Positions 50,501 to 62,822 of a stretch of 64,000 nucleotides of DNA are shown one piece after another; within the stretch, counting starts at the first letter, position 1, and each line of letters opens with the position of its first letter. Source of the stretch: Andrena cerasifolii (Eukaryota > Arthropoda > Insecta > Hymenoptera > Andrenidae); assembly GCF_050908995.1 (NCBI RefSeq), contig NC_135122.1, positions 14,238,501 to 14,302,500 on the forward strand, written 5' to 3'. The notes under the pieces were generated by a model that ran no database searches, was not told the DNA's origin, and worked only from the letters and a program-made list of their open reading frames with translations. The position numbers and the translations under genes are program-made.

Positions 50501-53500
50501 AATAAACGTTGCGAATGGTAGGTGCTCGTGCAATTTCCAACAGGCCTACACTTATCCATGCACACGATCAAGCGACGTGCGACGAGATGCGTCCGCCAGC
50601 GCAATATTTAGCAAAATTCCGCGGGATTAAGCGGGTAGGAAAAATTCGATCCAAGTCAGGATTATTACAACGCGCTGCGTGGTATTTCAGAATGATTCAT
50701 CGAAACGTTTTGACGGAAATCATCGTATCTAGCGTTCACCAATGCGAATCTACGAGCAATGATTATATTTCACCACCCCCCTTCGACATTTTGCTAAATA
50801 TCGGGATGGCAAACTCGTGCATTGAAACACATGCAATTGTTCTACTTATCTGCACTGACACATGCTCCTATATACAGTACTATACAAAGATGGTCTCCGT
50901 TAAACTAGAACCCTCCAGTCGGGTCGCATTTTACAAGGGGAATCAGAGATAAATCACTGGTGTACTTTTGCTACACCTAGTACATTCCCAAGAATATTAC
51001 ACACGTAACTTACGATATAAATTTTTAGCCTGTAAGTTTCTTTCCCCGGGGATGATTTTTTTTTCAGAATTACCAAGGCACATTTTGTATTCCTACCTAC
51101 ATAATATAACCGTGAAGTGGCTTCGGAGTTACCTCGAAACGATCTCGAACGAAGGTATTTAGGATCGGGGGATGGAAAGTTGGCGGTGTAATAGACGCTT
51201 TCGTCTGTCCGTGCAGCTGTATCGAATTTTATTTCGTCGTTCGGAACAGCGAGCAACCGCGAGCGAGCGAACGGGACAGATCCACTGGAAAAGACTGTGG
51301 TTTAATGGATCCCTCGGTCCAGCTGATCCAAGTTAATAGCGCCCGGCACGCATAGATATCGACGATCCGACCATCTGTATTGGTATGCTGTTGCATTGAC
51401 GATTGTTCCGTCACAGATTGGTCTATCCCCGACCGATCCGCTACCAATACGCGGGAACACTATGGACCCAATCTAATCCTGATTAGATCCATAGCAATCG
51501 CTACGGAAATCCCGATAGCAAGGTCCCACGGATTTGGAACGTGGGGGGTGTTTAAAGTAGGTGGCTCGAGTCAACAGTGTGTTCCTCGGCTGAATAAATG
51601 ATAGGCTGGGCAAATATAATCTGTCGGCGATAGTTGACGCGAAGCTTTCAAGAAACCTGGCAATTTTCATGCCTGATAGCAAGGGTACTCTTCAGGTTTC
51701 ACTTCCTTCTAGTTGTACACTGTCGATCGTAAGTGTTAGGACAGCTACTCTCTGTGGAATAATTGTAGAGAACGTTGCGAACTTATTGAAGAACTTTAAT
51801 CGATTTTACTTTATTGGTATTTTAAATTAGAAACAGTGAAAAGTATTAACTCTGTACCAAATACCACACTTTGTGCAAACAGAGCAGGTGTCCTAATACT
51901 TATGAACGGCACAGTATCTGTTTCGGGGTACTGCGTTGCTGATCAAATATTGGAAGGAGAAATCTTTTTCTAGTTCTTGTTAAGTTTGATATTTCGGAAG
52001 AGTACCTACGTGCTTCATATGTGCATATGTATGACTTTTATAAGGAAATTATTTGCTGTTTCCTTAAGGCTTCTTTATTCTTTCTGAATTTTTAATGTTG
52101 AAATGAATAATGTTAGAAATGATTTCGATTGGAGTATTGGTTAGGTGGTAGATTATTCTTGACGTTTTGTCGAATCGATTGGTTTCTTGTTCTGATGTTT
52201 CTATATCGTGAATAGTGGTGCTTCATGGTGAGTAATTGTATCCTTTAAACGAGCATAGTGTTATATTAGCAGATTTGCGCAAGAATTTAGGGAACTCGTC
52301 CTCGACTATTCACCTATTCCTCTCTGCTTGTCAAGATTTAACTAACAGGCTTATATCGCGTTCACTCGATCGGTAATTAATGTAGGATTTCGAACGACAG
52401 GCCCATAAAATTAATACTCCTGGGCTGTCAACTGAATTTTCAGTTAACGATCCTTTTATGAGCCATCATTCGAGAAGCGATGAGATAATTTTAAAAGGAT
52501 TCTACTTTAACTGGGTTCTCTTTAAATTACGTTTATGAGTTACAGTGGTTGTAATCAGAGGTGAGTGTGAATTAATTATAGACAAAGATTGCATTGATTC
52601 TACTTTTTCGCTTCATTTGATTTTTCTTATTCGGGTTAATAAATATTAATGATATCAAATGAATCATCTTTCCTAGTTGTAAGGCATGGGTGCGTGAATG
52701 GAGATTTTGAAAATTAAGATATTATTTTCGCACGCAGAATAAGTATGTTCATTCACCACTTCATAAACAGCGCCCCAAATCCCAGCGGTTTGCATACTTT
52801 TGTATTGCAAATACAAAACCGTTGCCGATGAAAACTGTAAACTTCCCTGCTGTTAATTCAATAACACAACACCGAAACCCAATTGTTTTCGGATTGAACA
52901 GTAGAATCACTGTAATTTCAATGTTTTAAATATGCATGATGCAATTATGCTGGACCATTACAGGCGATAATTTGCATCGAAGAGGGCAGTGGAATAATAA
53001 AATTACAATTCCCTATTCCATTTCTCAACGAGCAATGATATTAAAAATAACAGTTTAACGATAATAAACTATAGACACTAAATATTCTTAGAGCAAAGTA
53101 ATTTCAAATTCAAGTAACTAGTAATTAAATTTCCATCAAATATTTAACTGGTGTTCACTTTTTGGTACAAATAAATTTCTAAAATACGACTGGGAGAGTG
53201 GGATTCCAGTTTTCACATTGAGATTAACTAAAAGTTACAAGTTGAATGGACAATTTTGCAGGAGTATTTCTTGTTTGACGAAAGAATCTGAGTTGTAGCG
53301 CGTTGCAACTTCGCAAACTTTAACGGCAAGCTTGACCCTTAATGCAACAATATGCAACTTTCGCCTGAGGGCTGGCAAACTTCCGTTCGACGCTTCGAAA
53401 TTCAGTTACCGACACCAGGCTACATAGTTGGTTAATAACTTCTCTTATTTTTGGTTAAACATCGTCAGCCAGCGGCGACACACAGACACAGCTAATTCGT

Positions 53501-56500
53501 GGCTTCGTTGAAAGCTCTTTAACGGCGATTTAAAAAGAAACTTCGATACTGCGGCACAAGTTTATTAAAAAACGAACGTCTAAAAACTGATGAACTTTAA
53601 CTAATGTGAATTTGAGGAAGACACTTAACGAAAAAAATAAAATTCTGCGCAAGATTTCGGTGTTTCTTCACGGATATAAGAAAACGAAATTGACTGTGTT
53701 TTGTATTTAAAGATACCATTTTAGTCTTACATTTGTTGCATATTAATATCAGGGTTTGATTAATTTTCTACTTTGGAGTTCTATTTTGTCAGACACCAAG
53801 CAATAGCGATGTGTCTGTTTTATTAGGTGATAAACGCGATGATTGCTGACAGGACAGCCAGTGAAACAATAGATGGAAATTTGGTGGATGGCGACTATCT
53901 AATCAGAATTAGATTACACGTGCAGCGTATTAGTACACTCTCGTGACTAACGCCAAATCGGTTATCGATAGTTCGATCTTCAATGGAACACCCAGGTGAG
54001 TCTTAATTGCCTGTAGCTTCATTACAGCTGGGAACTATTAACACAGGACAAAGGTAACCACACTGAAATTTTAGCAATATTCACCCCAACCATGATAATT
54101 TTCGTCCAGTACATTCGTTCATATTTACAAACACTTTTATCCACAAAAAATTTAAATTAAACCACTTGGAAAAATCCTACAAAATCTTAATTTAACACAC
54201 AGTAAATCGGACGAAATAAACTCCCTTTAGCTACCATTCAGTAAAAGTATTTTCCCAAAATTCTCCAGCCTTTGATTCTCTTCCAAATTCGTACGAAATT
54301 TAATCGAGCCAGCGGTTCCAGTTACAAACTTCCAGCAGAGGAAAATGGGGATTAAAGATGCGTAAGCATTGTCCACCGTTGATTGCTATTGGATTTCCAA
54401 TTCCACGGCGAATTAACGAGCCGCGACTAATAAAAGCAACACGGCCTCGCGAAGTTAATGCTTCCGGAAACGATCCAACGCGACAAATGTAATAACTGGA
54501 ACACCGAAATATAATGCAGGACCGAAGGTTTGCTGGCATTCTTCGTGAAAATTCAAGCGTATTTCCCCACGACGTCGTAAAGTTCGCCGACGATCGCGAG
54601 CGCCGGGAAACGGGTAGCAGGAATTCTGGACCCAAGCGCTGGAAAGTTCGCTCAACTGCATCAGCCAACACGGTAGACATTGACACCGCGACAGCTGTTC
54701 GATAATTGCTTCTTCATCGATCTAGCTTGATTTCACGCAGTCGAACACCACCAGGAATATTTCCCTCCATTTCGATATGAAAGGGCGCCTTCCATCCTCC
54801 CAGCCTTAATAAATTGATATTGGCAAATTTTTCTCTTTCATTTATCAACTTCCCTTAACGACCTCCCACCACGCTCCGTTTCGAAGATTTTTTTTTGGGA
54901 TCATTATTATCATTATTATTATTGATTATATATCACGAAGCCTTTCCTTTGGGCCCACGATTTCTCCCAGCCATTTGTCAATTTCACTCAAACCATTTTA
55001 GTTGTATCGGTTAAGTTTTTCCAGGCAGTTTTTGTTAGAGGCTTTTTTTAAAAGTTTCGGAAGCCTGCCTGCAGGGTTTTTAGTTTTAAAATTTCAAACG
55101 ATAATCCACTGATGCTGGGTTATATTTTTTCCTTTATTTTTCTGCTGGTTTGATATGCATTTCTGGCACAATTTTTCTGTTTTTTGTATGTTTTTTTTTC
55201 CACCTGCCAATCCATTTCTACTTTCGGTTGGATATTTTGTTTAAAAGTTTTCCTGCTGTTCCTCGCAGATGGTGGAATAATGTGAAATTATTGTGGAAAA
55301 TGTACGCACGAGTTTTGTATTTCGTGTTTCGATTTTGTACGGAAAAGGGACACAATTTACACTGTCTTATAAAATATCGTGCGGTATTGTACTTAACTTA
55401 TTCAGAATCAATGTTGTTTCTAAATCAAATATTTTTTACAATCTTTTTCATTAGTTCTAAAGAATTAGAATTAAGTAAATGACGACCCCCTCTACTAAGG
55501 TTATTTCTTATAATTAAGGCAAGACTTACTTTTTACTAAATTTTAAGATATGGTTTCACGGAATTCCTTCACAATGTCCCGAATGTGATTTCAAGAAGAA
55601 TTTTATTTAAAAACCGTTGGTGTTTCCAAATGTAGAAACAAGTAAACTTTATGGCACTACGAAAACTGTCCACGTTTGCATTGAATTATTCAAGTGTTAA
55701 GCCAATACTTAAGGCTTATGTTGCCCTCAGGATTTTAGCCAGATTAAATACCGAAAGTCAGAATGTTAAACTGCGTCACTGCTGAACTCGCGATCATAGA
55801 AATGATCCACTTAACAAGCAGCAAGTTTTAACTAACTTATTCTGAAATTATCCAACCTATTTCCTCTTCCTCCTCGATTATTTCCTCTTTTACATTTCTA
55901 GACTATTGTAACTGTCGTTCCAAAAGAAAGAGCTGACCACGAAAATTCTGATTATGGAAATGGCGGAGCAAACTTGTCACATAGAATTTTATAAGAGTAA
56001 AACAGAATGAAATATAATTACTGTTCTGTGAAACGGATTTTGAAATACCTCTGCGGCACCAAAAAATTTATATTTCATTTGCTGTGGTGGTGAACAGCAC
56101 AGCTTAAAAATATTTCAGCAGTTTACAAGTGGTCTTTTATAATTACTAGACATTTGTTAACTAAAATGAAATTTACTTGGTGGGAACTATGATTTTGTAA
56201 GCAGCGACTTCCCACTCCACGAAACTAATACAGTTTACTCCTATCTCATTACATTACCACGGATTTTATCGCCATTTTAATTAAAGATAATGGCGGACGG
56301 TCTTGTAGCCCGAGAAAGTCCATCCTATCTTTTCCATCAGACATCGTTCTCAAACTTCGATCCAGGCTTCTCTGTCGTTTCATTTCTCCAGGAAGAAAAT
56401 ATTGGCAAAGTTTTCGATGGAAACGCTGAGCCTCTCGCATAATCTCTTGCAGACAATTAGATAAGCGAATTTAATAATCGATCGTTGGAGAAACCGTTGT

Positions 56501-58029
56501 TTTAAATTCTCATTTTAAAATTTTTTCGTTGCCTTGCTACACTTTGGTTAGCCCCATCCTCGTGCAACACTCGCGTAAATGTTCGAATAACTTAGAATTA
56601 TTTTGTTGCAACTACAGTGCAAAGGTAACGCTTATAATAATAAGAAAAATACGAAAGGAGCAAAAATTGGGGACATGAGCAGAAATGGGGACGTTTACCT
56701 TATAATACACCAGGAATTTCGCATTTAATAAATTTTCTTAAAAAAGCAACCCACACTTTCACTTTCTATACCCCAAAAAGGTTCTACTCAACTTCCTTAC
56801 ATTTCACTAAATTCGTAGCATCAACAGTTCCTCGTCCAAATTCATATTCCTCAGAACCTAGGAAACCCCTCAAATATTCCCTACCTTCCTACATCATTTC
56901 CCACCACAACCATTAAACCCACCACCCAAAACAAACGTTCTTCAGACTTCCGACCTACCGCCACACGAGGTCTTCACTCTTTTCCCCAAAGCAGCGCAAG
57001 AGGCCGTCCCGATTCGGGCAAAGTCAGATCAGAAAACTAGCAAGCCACCATAACTCCGACCGGACCGCCAACTGTTTGACAAATACCATGACCCGTGCTC
57101 GCTGCAATTAGGGGCGTCCAGTGGCCACCCCCGCATCCGTCGGCGCAGCACGAAAGGTCTCCTTTGCACGCAAACCACCCCCCCGCGCGCGCATTAAAGC
57201 AAAATCCTCGAAATCGGCCTCGGCGATGGTTCATTCGACCGCAAGCTTTAACGACCGTTTCCTCCCCCGCGACTAAGCGTCCTGTTACCAGCCGCGCAGA
57301 TAATTCAGGCTTCTAATTAAAAGCAGCCACGTTCAACCCTCCTCCGCCTTCCCGCCATCCACCGCCAACCCTTGCTGCCCGTGGTACGTAGCAGTTCGTG
57401 GTAGTGGGGTGGCTGCGTGGATGGATTCTGGCCAGCTACGGGGCGCTCGCACCATCGGATGCTCGTAGAAAATCGCGATAACGCGCCGCTATAGCGTCCA
57501 CGTTCGTTATCCACGCTTTGAATTGCACCGTGGCTAGTCGAGGAAAAGAAATCGAGACTTTACGGGCTGGCTTTGTGTCCAGCGAGCCGAGGGTGCTGCC
57601 GTCGACGTCGCTTCGCATCGAGAACAGTATCCCTCTCAGGATATTATCCAATTCCGCGAGACCGCGCAAACGTTCCATTCTCTTCCGGTGGGTTCTCTTT
57701 TTTCGACCCTCTTGGCGGCCACACCGGTGTCTCGCTCTTGGACGGGCAAGATTTCAATTTCTGGTGGAGTCTCGGTCGACGGCGGAGAGAGTCCCGTGGG
57801 CTTTCTTCTTTGAGGATTTCGTTCAGTGTTGGCGATGGATTTTGGGGTGGATATGTAGGTGATTGTATCTGGTTACGTTCAGGGTTGATTAGCGGTGACT
57901 CTGTGGGTTCAGGAAGGAGGTATGTGGGACGGAGGAAGATTCTAAGTAGTACAGCGTACGAATGGTGTGTCTGGTTAATGGGGTATTCTACTGTGGCGGT
58001 CGGAGAGAGGAAAATCGGTTCAGTAAGAC
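44557..58029. other. Unassigned sequence, probably eva-1-like intron plus intergenic
   Basis: The visible eva-1-like exons need an upstream exon ending one base into a codon, so at least part of this stretch should be intron. No lectin-domain exon was recognised. One 75-base splice-bounded open stretch (49185-49259, minus) is a weak exon candidate. TACAGGGTGTCTCAGAAC at about 46470 looks like a transposon end. The remainder is unassigned. Confidence 0.45.
54902..54923 (+). repeat. (ATT)n imperfect microsatellite
   Basis: Imperfect CATTATTAT units followed by ATTATTATTATT. Confidence 0.85.
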
Positions 58030-58330
58030 TTCTTTGAAGATGATGAAGGTGTTCTCTACGGACCAGGCCCGGCAGATTAGTTGTGAGTAGACTTTAGCTT
58101 CATTAGAACTGTTTGCAAAACTTTAAGCTCGTTCTTCTCAAAACAGTGTTTTAGAAAATGGTTGCCACGATATCTCAAATTTTACTTGACCGATGGGGTA
58201 CATCTTGTTCACAGATCTTCAGCAGATGTGTCGCTATCGCCCTTCGCAGAATTACGCAACAATATTTTTCTTTTCTAAATTATTTTAATTTTATAGCGCA
58301 AAGAAGACAATCTATTGTTTTAAGTTCCAC
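58030..58330 (-). repeat. Dispersed repeat, copy 2
   Basis: Read on the minus strand, this contains CATCTGCTGAAGATCTGTG, GGTCAAGTAAAATTTGAGAT, ATCGTGGCAACC and AAAGTTTTGCAAACAG. It ends near GGCCTGGTCCGTAGAGAACA, followed by CCTT. The order and spacing match copy 1 at 42550-43110, with many substitutions and indels, so it is an older or shortened member of the same family. Confidence 0.5.
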
Positions 58331-58713
58331 GAAGTGATCCTTTAATATTCCAAGAATTCCTGGCAATGCGTGAACGATTCAGGTCGACACATTTTCTTTG
58401 GTCCAGGTCTATTGTAATTTCCATAAACTTTTCCCTCGAGTCGCCCCTCAAAAACAGCTGCATTACGTACTCAGCCTTAAAGTGTTCGAAACAGACGGCA
58501 TGCTTACAGCGCATCCAACTCCTGTTTCATTCACGCAGGCTTTTCATTCTTTTTACGACGTAGGTGGTTTTAGATTTTTCCCCCGTTCCCTAGATCCTTT
58601 TGCTCGCCGCTCCCTGAACGCGCCGCGTACCCGCGTCGGTTTTGTTCACGCGCTGCTGGCTCGATTTTTGGTTCACTTTTACGCCAGTTGCTTCATCGTT
58701 TTTATGATATCCC

Positions 58714-58748
<35 letters not shown>

Positions 58749-60082
58749 GCCACCCCTTTCTTTTACCTCTCTTTTAATTAGTTTGCTTTCCCCGTTACCG
58801 CACCGTTTCCGTTCCCGACATTTTACTTCCTCCTTCTCGCGTGCTCCCCCTCTTTCCACATTATACGTTTCCCTTTTATCGTTGCTCTTTTTGACCCGAA
58901 CTTGATGTACGCTTCAATGAAGCTTTCAGTACACCATCCCACCCTCCGCTGACCTATTTGCCCGTCTCTTCATGTAAATATCTATTTACATTGTTCGTTT
59001 GAAACACGCCCCCGTTTCACTGTGCCCCCACGTAGCCTTTCACCACGCATGGCAATTATCCCGCGTTTAAACGGTGCTTCTTCTATTTTTGCAGAGAGAA
59101 ACACGTTCCTGTCAATTACATCCTCTTTGTCCGCGTCGTCATAAATTTCACAAGAAACTTGGGTCCAATTAATTCGCTTCTCTCTCTGTCACTTCTACCA
59201 GAGGAGGAGAGCTGAATTCTATAAAACATTTTACCACGACACACTAATACCAACGGCTTCAATTATCCAATTTCCTATTTAGCTAGCAAATAGACTCGCC
59301 GGGCTGTCAATCTAGCGGGCAATTCTCCAGCAGAGGGACATCACCTGTCCGTCGTACCGTCCAGCGATCTTTTCATCAGTTCGCGTCTCAATTCCGTCGG
59401 ACCCCCTTTCCAAACCCATTCCACTTTAATCCCGATCTACAAAGGGAAAGGAATGCGAGCGATATCGAGCGAGCGCGTCGTTTTTCGATCGTTTTATTGC
59501 GCTTACACGTGATCGGGGTTCGTTACGCGGGCCACGAGGAAAAAGTCGAGGGTGGCCCGTGCGTACGTGTTCCGGGCTTAAAGGTGCATTCGTAATCCCC
59601 CCCTTGGCTGGACGTCCCCTTTCATATTTTAACAAGGTCGGGCGGAGAATTTTAGGAACTCCCGACGTGGGAGGCATTAAAGGGGTTAGCGCACGGAGGA
59701 AATTGGATTTTGAGAGAGGTTTGATCGGATTAAAAGCGGCGGGGGGGGGGGAGGAGGGGAGAGACACGAGTCACGAAAAGTAATTTTGCTCGCTGAACTA
59801 ATAACACAGAGGTCTGCCTTCTACCCTCCGCCCTGCCCGCCCGCCGCGCTAGCTAGCTGGCTACTTCGCGATTTTTGATGAATGGATTCCTGGCTGCCGG
59901 TTTCCAATACGGGACGAACTTTCGACATTAATTTTCTGGAATTTCCAGGGGAAGGAGCGGGGACACGATAATGTACTCCGCAATGAATCTTGGTTTAATC
60001 CTACGGGGACTTCCGGTGCCTTGATTGACTTCACGCGTATCTGGATTACTTATCGCTTGGTGTGTGCTTTTTTTTACTAGTG
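58331..60082. other. Unassigned sequence with low-complexity tracts
   Basis: Pyrimidine-rich around 58680-58860 (including the TC microsatellite), with an 11-base G run at 59741 within a purine-rich tract. No gene recognised. Confidence 0.55.
58719..58747 (+). repeat. (TC)n microsatellite
   Basis: About 14 uninterrupted TC units after a C-rich lead-in. Confidence 0.95.
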
Positions 60083-60155
60083 CAGTGTTTCCCAACTTTT
60101 TATGAGTCGCGACCCACTTTCGTAATATTCAAATAACCTGTGACCGCCTCCCGAC
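60083..60155 (+). mobile_element. hAT-type transposon end
   Basis: CAGTGTTTCCCAACTTTTTA followed by GTCGCGACCCAC is the typical start of many hAT elements (CAGTGTTTCCCAACCTTTTT...CGACCCAC). The flanking sequence shows no transposase frame. A possible partner end in the opposite orientation is at 62612-62622. Confidence 0.6.
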
Positions 60156-62611
60156 ATATAAGGTAAGGTAGATTTATTAAAGTAAAGAAGCTACATTAAA
60201 ATAGATAACTTAACCCTTTGTGGTTAGATCTTCTTATAATCACGAATTGATCACATGGAGTTTACTGCACCCCAGCGAGTTTCAAACACTTTTCTTGGAA
60301 AGACAATTACTACCAATGAAATCGTCAATAATTACACTATTTTTGTAATTGTCTATTCGCATGCTCCGTGCATGGAGCCTGGATATCCCAAGCAAGGAAG
60401 CAGACCACAAACAAGAGGTACACAAACTTCTCCGCCGCCACCAACAGGTCCCAAACTTTCGCGTGCTACTCTCTCCTTAACAGCAGCATAAAACACAGAA
60501 CGGTGTTAAATTCATCGTCCAGCTCTTCTTCGAGATAATTCCCCTCGATTCACGACAAGCAATCCGATCGTCTCCACGAATTGAAGCCTCAAGTTTGGAT
60601 CTTCGATCCAGCAGATCTCGGCTGTCTTCGTCACGGTTCATTAATCCGCCTGCTAACAATTGTTTCCTCAGAATACAATATTATCTTGGTAGCATTACCT
60701 GTGCTAGATAGCAAAGCAAGGACTCTCGTGTCGGAATAGATTAACAGAGGACTATGATTACGTTTAATTCGCGAACATTACAATGGACTGGCGAATTTGG
60801 AGACAGACGCTTAATATACGACTGCGCGAAGCGTAATACATTGTGTTTGCGCGTGATTACTCTAATTACTAAGCAACCTGCTAAAATTCTATCGCTTTGA
60901 CGTGTTGCTTTTGTCGTAGACGCTTCGAGCGGTTGGTTTAGTTCAGAAAATGAACATCGAGGCGGAGTTAATGAGACGCTCTGCGCGGAAGCCGTGTGGA
61001 ACGCTGCCTCAGTTGTTCGATAGTTATTATTGCTAATAGCTACTATCAGTTCTTGATTAATGGCAGCCCATCGCGCAGAGAAATTTGGTCGAAAGAGTGA
61101 ATTTCGTCACCATAGGTTGATCCTTAATGTTATCTTTTTCCATGTTTTTATTTACCGTTTTGTAAGTCTAGTCATTGTTCCCTGGAAGCTTTGGTGTTAT
61201 AAAATTGAAGGCTGTGTCGCGGTAGGACTGGTTGAAATGCTACATTTGTAATTGTTAGTGTAGTGAAATACGGTCCAGTGGAGATGTAGGTTGGGAGTAA
61301 AAGTGGTCGAACTTTCAGCATGCTGCAGTTCTCATTTCTTTTTCCACTGAAAATATTATACTCCGGCCTCTATGTGTTCGGTTGAAATTCATTTCATATG
61401 ATGTTGCACCTGCAATTTTATTATAATTAAAGTTAAATTGAAATTTCATTTCAACAGCCCTTCAATTAATGCACCAGAGCGAAGCGATGTGCCCGTTTGA
61501 TTCAGTAAAAATTCAGACCACGTGCAAAAATTTGAAATCTTAATTGCTGGGAAAGCACACGGTAGCGACGAAATGTACAAATTTAACGATTTTCGTATTA
61601 CGTCAGAATTTGAACTTTTTTTTATGAATATAGCGAAGAACTCTTTTCTGTGCAAAAAGTTCCTCCCCGATTACAAATATCAAATATCCCAATTTATATA
61701 GATTACCTTTCTAAATAATTTAAATGGCTATAGAACCAAGACAAATAAAAACTTGAAGAAACAATTATTTCCTTTGGATTTAAATTCAGCTGCGTTCGTC
61801 AGTATAATACGACCGACTTTAAAGAAACTAAGCTAACAATCGGCCAGATAAAGAAGGTCATTCAATGGTGATTGAGGATCGATCAATCTACTCGTCCTTT
61901 ATCAAACATAATTTCAAAATTCCAACCACCGTGATAAACAAGCTACAAGACCAAGTTGAAAACAGAAGCTAGTCTTTCATCACCTGCGACCGCATCCATC
62001 AAACGCAAGGAAGCCAAATAAGAAACAAGATGAAGAGAAAACAGTGTGTTTCGTTACTCCGTCTCTTCCCAACGTGGCTTCGCCGCCACTAAAAATGGCG
62101 AACAGACCGACGGGAAGACGCGAAAGAATGATCGTTTCGAGTTCCATCCATTTTCGTTGCCGTTGTCGGGGCAATTCGAGGAGTCGTAAGAAAACGAAGG
62201 AAGGATGGAAAAATAGGAGACGAGCCCACTGACTCAAGCGACCTGAGCTTAATCACGATGACAACAGTGGACCGGTAGTTTCGTGCGTTCTACACGGCGG
62301 CTGACTCATTAAGGCCGCGTAACCGAAAACCGGGACAGCGCTTCGAAGACGGCGACGGAAAATTAGGGAGCTTTCGTCCGCGATCTTCGAGGGCTGGGAA
62401 GAGCCTAGGTTCGTCTATAATTAAGTGGCTCCTGGGTATGACGCCGCTTCGAAGCTCTCGCAGATAGCGTCCCTGTTGATTATCTTCGAGTAAATCGAGT
62501 ACTTCGTGAACGTACTTTCCTGGCTGCCTTGCTTCGCTCCTGTTTCGGTTACCAGCCTTTGCTGGCGCTTTAGAAACTCGGGTTAAGGAACTCGTCGACT
62601 GACCTTCTTTG
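60156..62611. other. Unassigned sequence between two hAT-like ends
   Basis: Short frames only; no hAT transposase motif seen. TTAACCCTTTGTGG at about 60211 resembles a piggyBac-type end but has no partner. Confidence 0.5.
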
Positions 62612-62622
62612 GGGAAACACTG
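62612..62622 (-). mobile_element. Possible opposite hAT-like end
   Basis: On the minus strand this reads CAGTGTTTCCCC, identical over 11 bases with the hAT-like end at 60083 and in inverted orientation 2.5 kb away. The 8 bases outside each end do not clearly match as a target duplication, so pairing is uncertain. Confidence 0.3.
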
Positions 62623-62686
62623 TATGATTACGAGTCACGCGCAGAGTTGGTCATTAACTAAATAAAAAATGATTTAAATAACGGAT

Positions 62687-62759
62687 CGAATAAAAGTTGT
62701 TTTAACTTTAAATTATTCGACGAATAAAGTTAATTTTTTTATTCAACGAATAAAGTTAA
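62687..62759 (+). repeat. Short tandem direct repeats
   Basis: CGAATAAAGTTAA occurs at 62721 and 62747 (period 26), with a related CGAATAAAAGTT at 62687. They lie directly left of the palindrome at 62776. Confidence 0.55.
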
Positions 62760-62775
62760 CTCTGGTTATCTTAAA

Positions 62776-62822
62776 TAGAGATGGACAAAATTTTATTTAA
62801 ATAAATATTTTGCCCATCTCTA
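62776..62822. mobile_element. 47-base near-perfect palindrome with transposon-like ends
   Basis: TAGAGATGGACAAAATTTTA faces ATTTTGCCCATCTCTA, giving a hairpin whose arms differ at one position in the first 16 bases. AGAGATGGGCAAA is a common hAT-like terminal sequence, so this may be two element ends left by an internal deletion. Confidence 0.5.

Noticed and set aside
57436..57678. Minus-strand frame containing LDNILRGILFSMRSDVDGS
   Set aside because: It looks protein-like, but no family was recognised, no clear splice sites were found, and overlapping frames are open on both strands.
60211..60225. TTAACCCTTTGTGG, piggyBac-like terminus (also TTAACCCTTTC at about 35697)
   Set aside because: Too short, and no inverted partner with a TTAA duplication was found.
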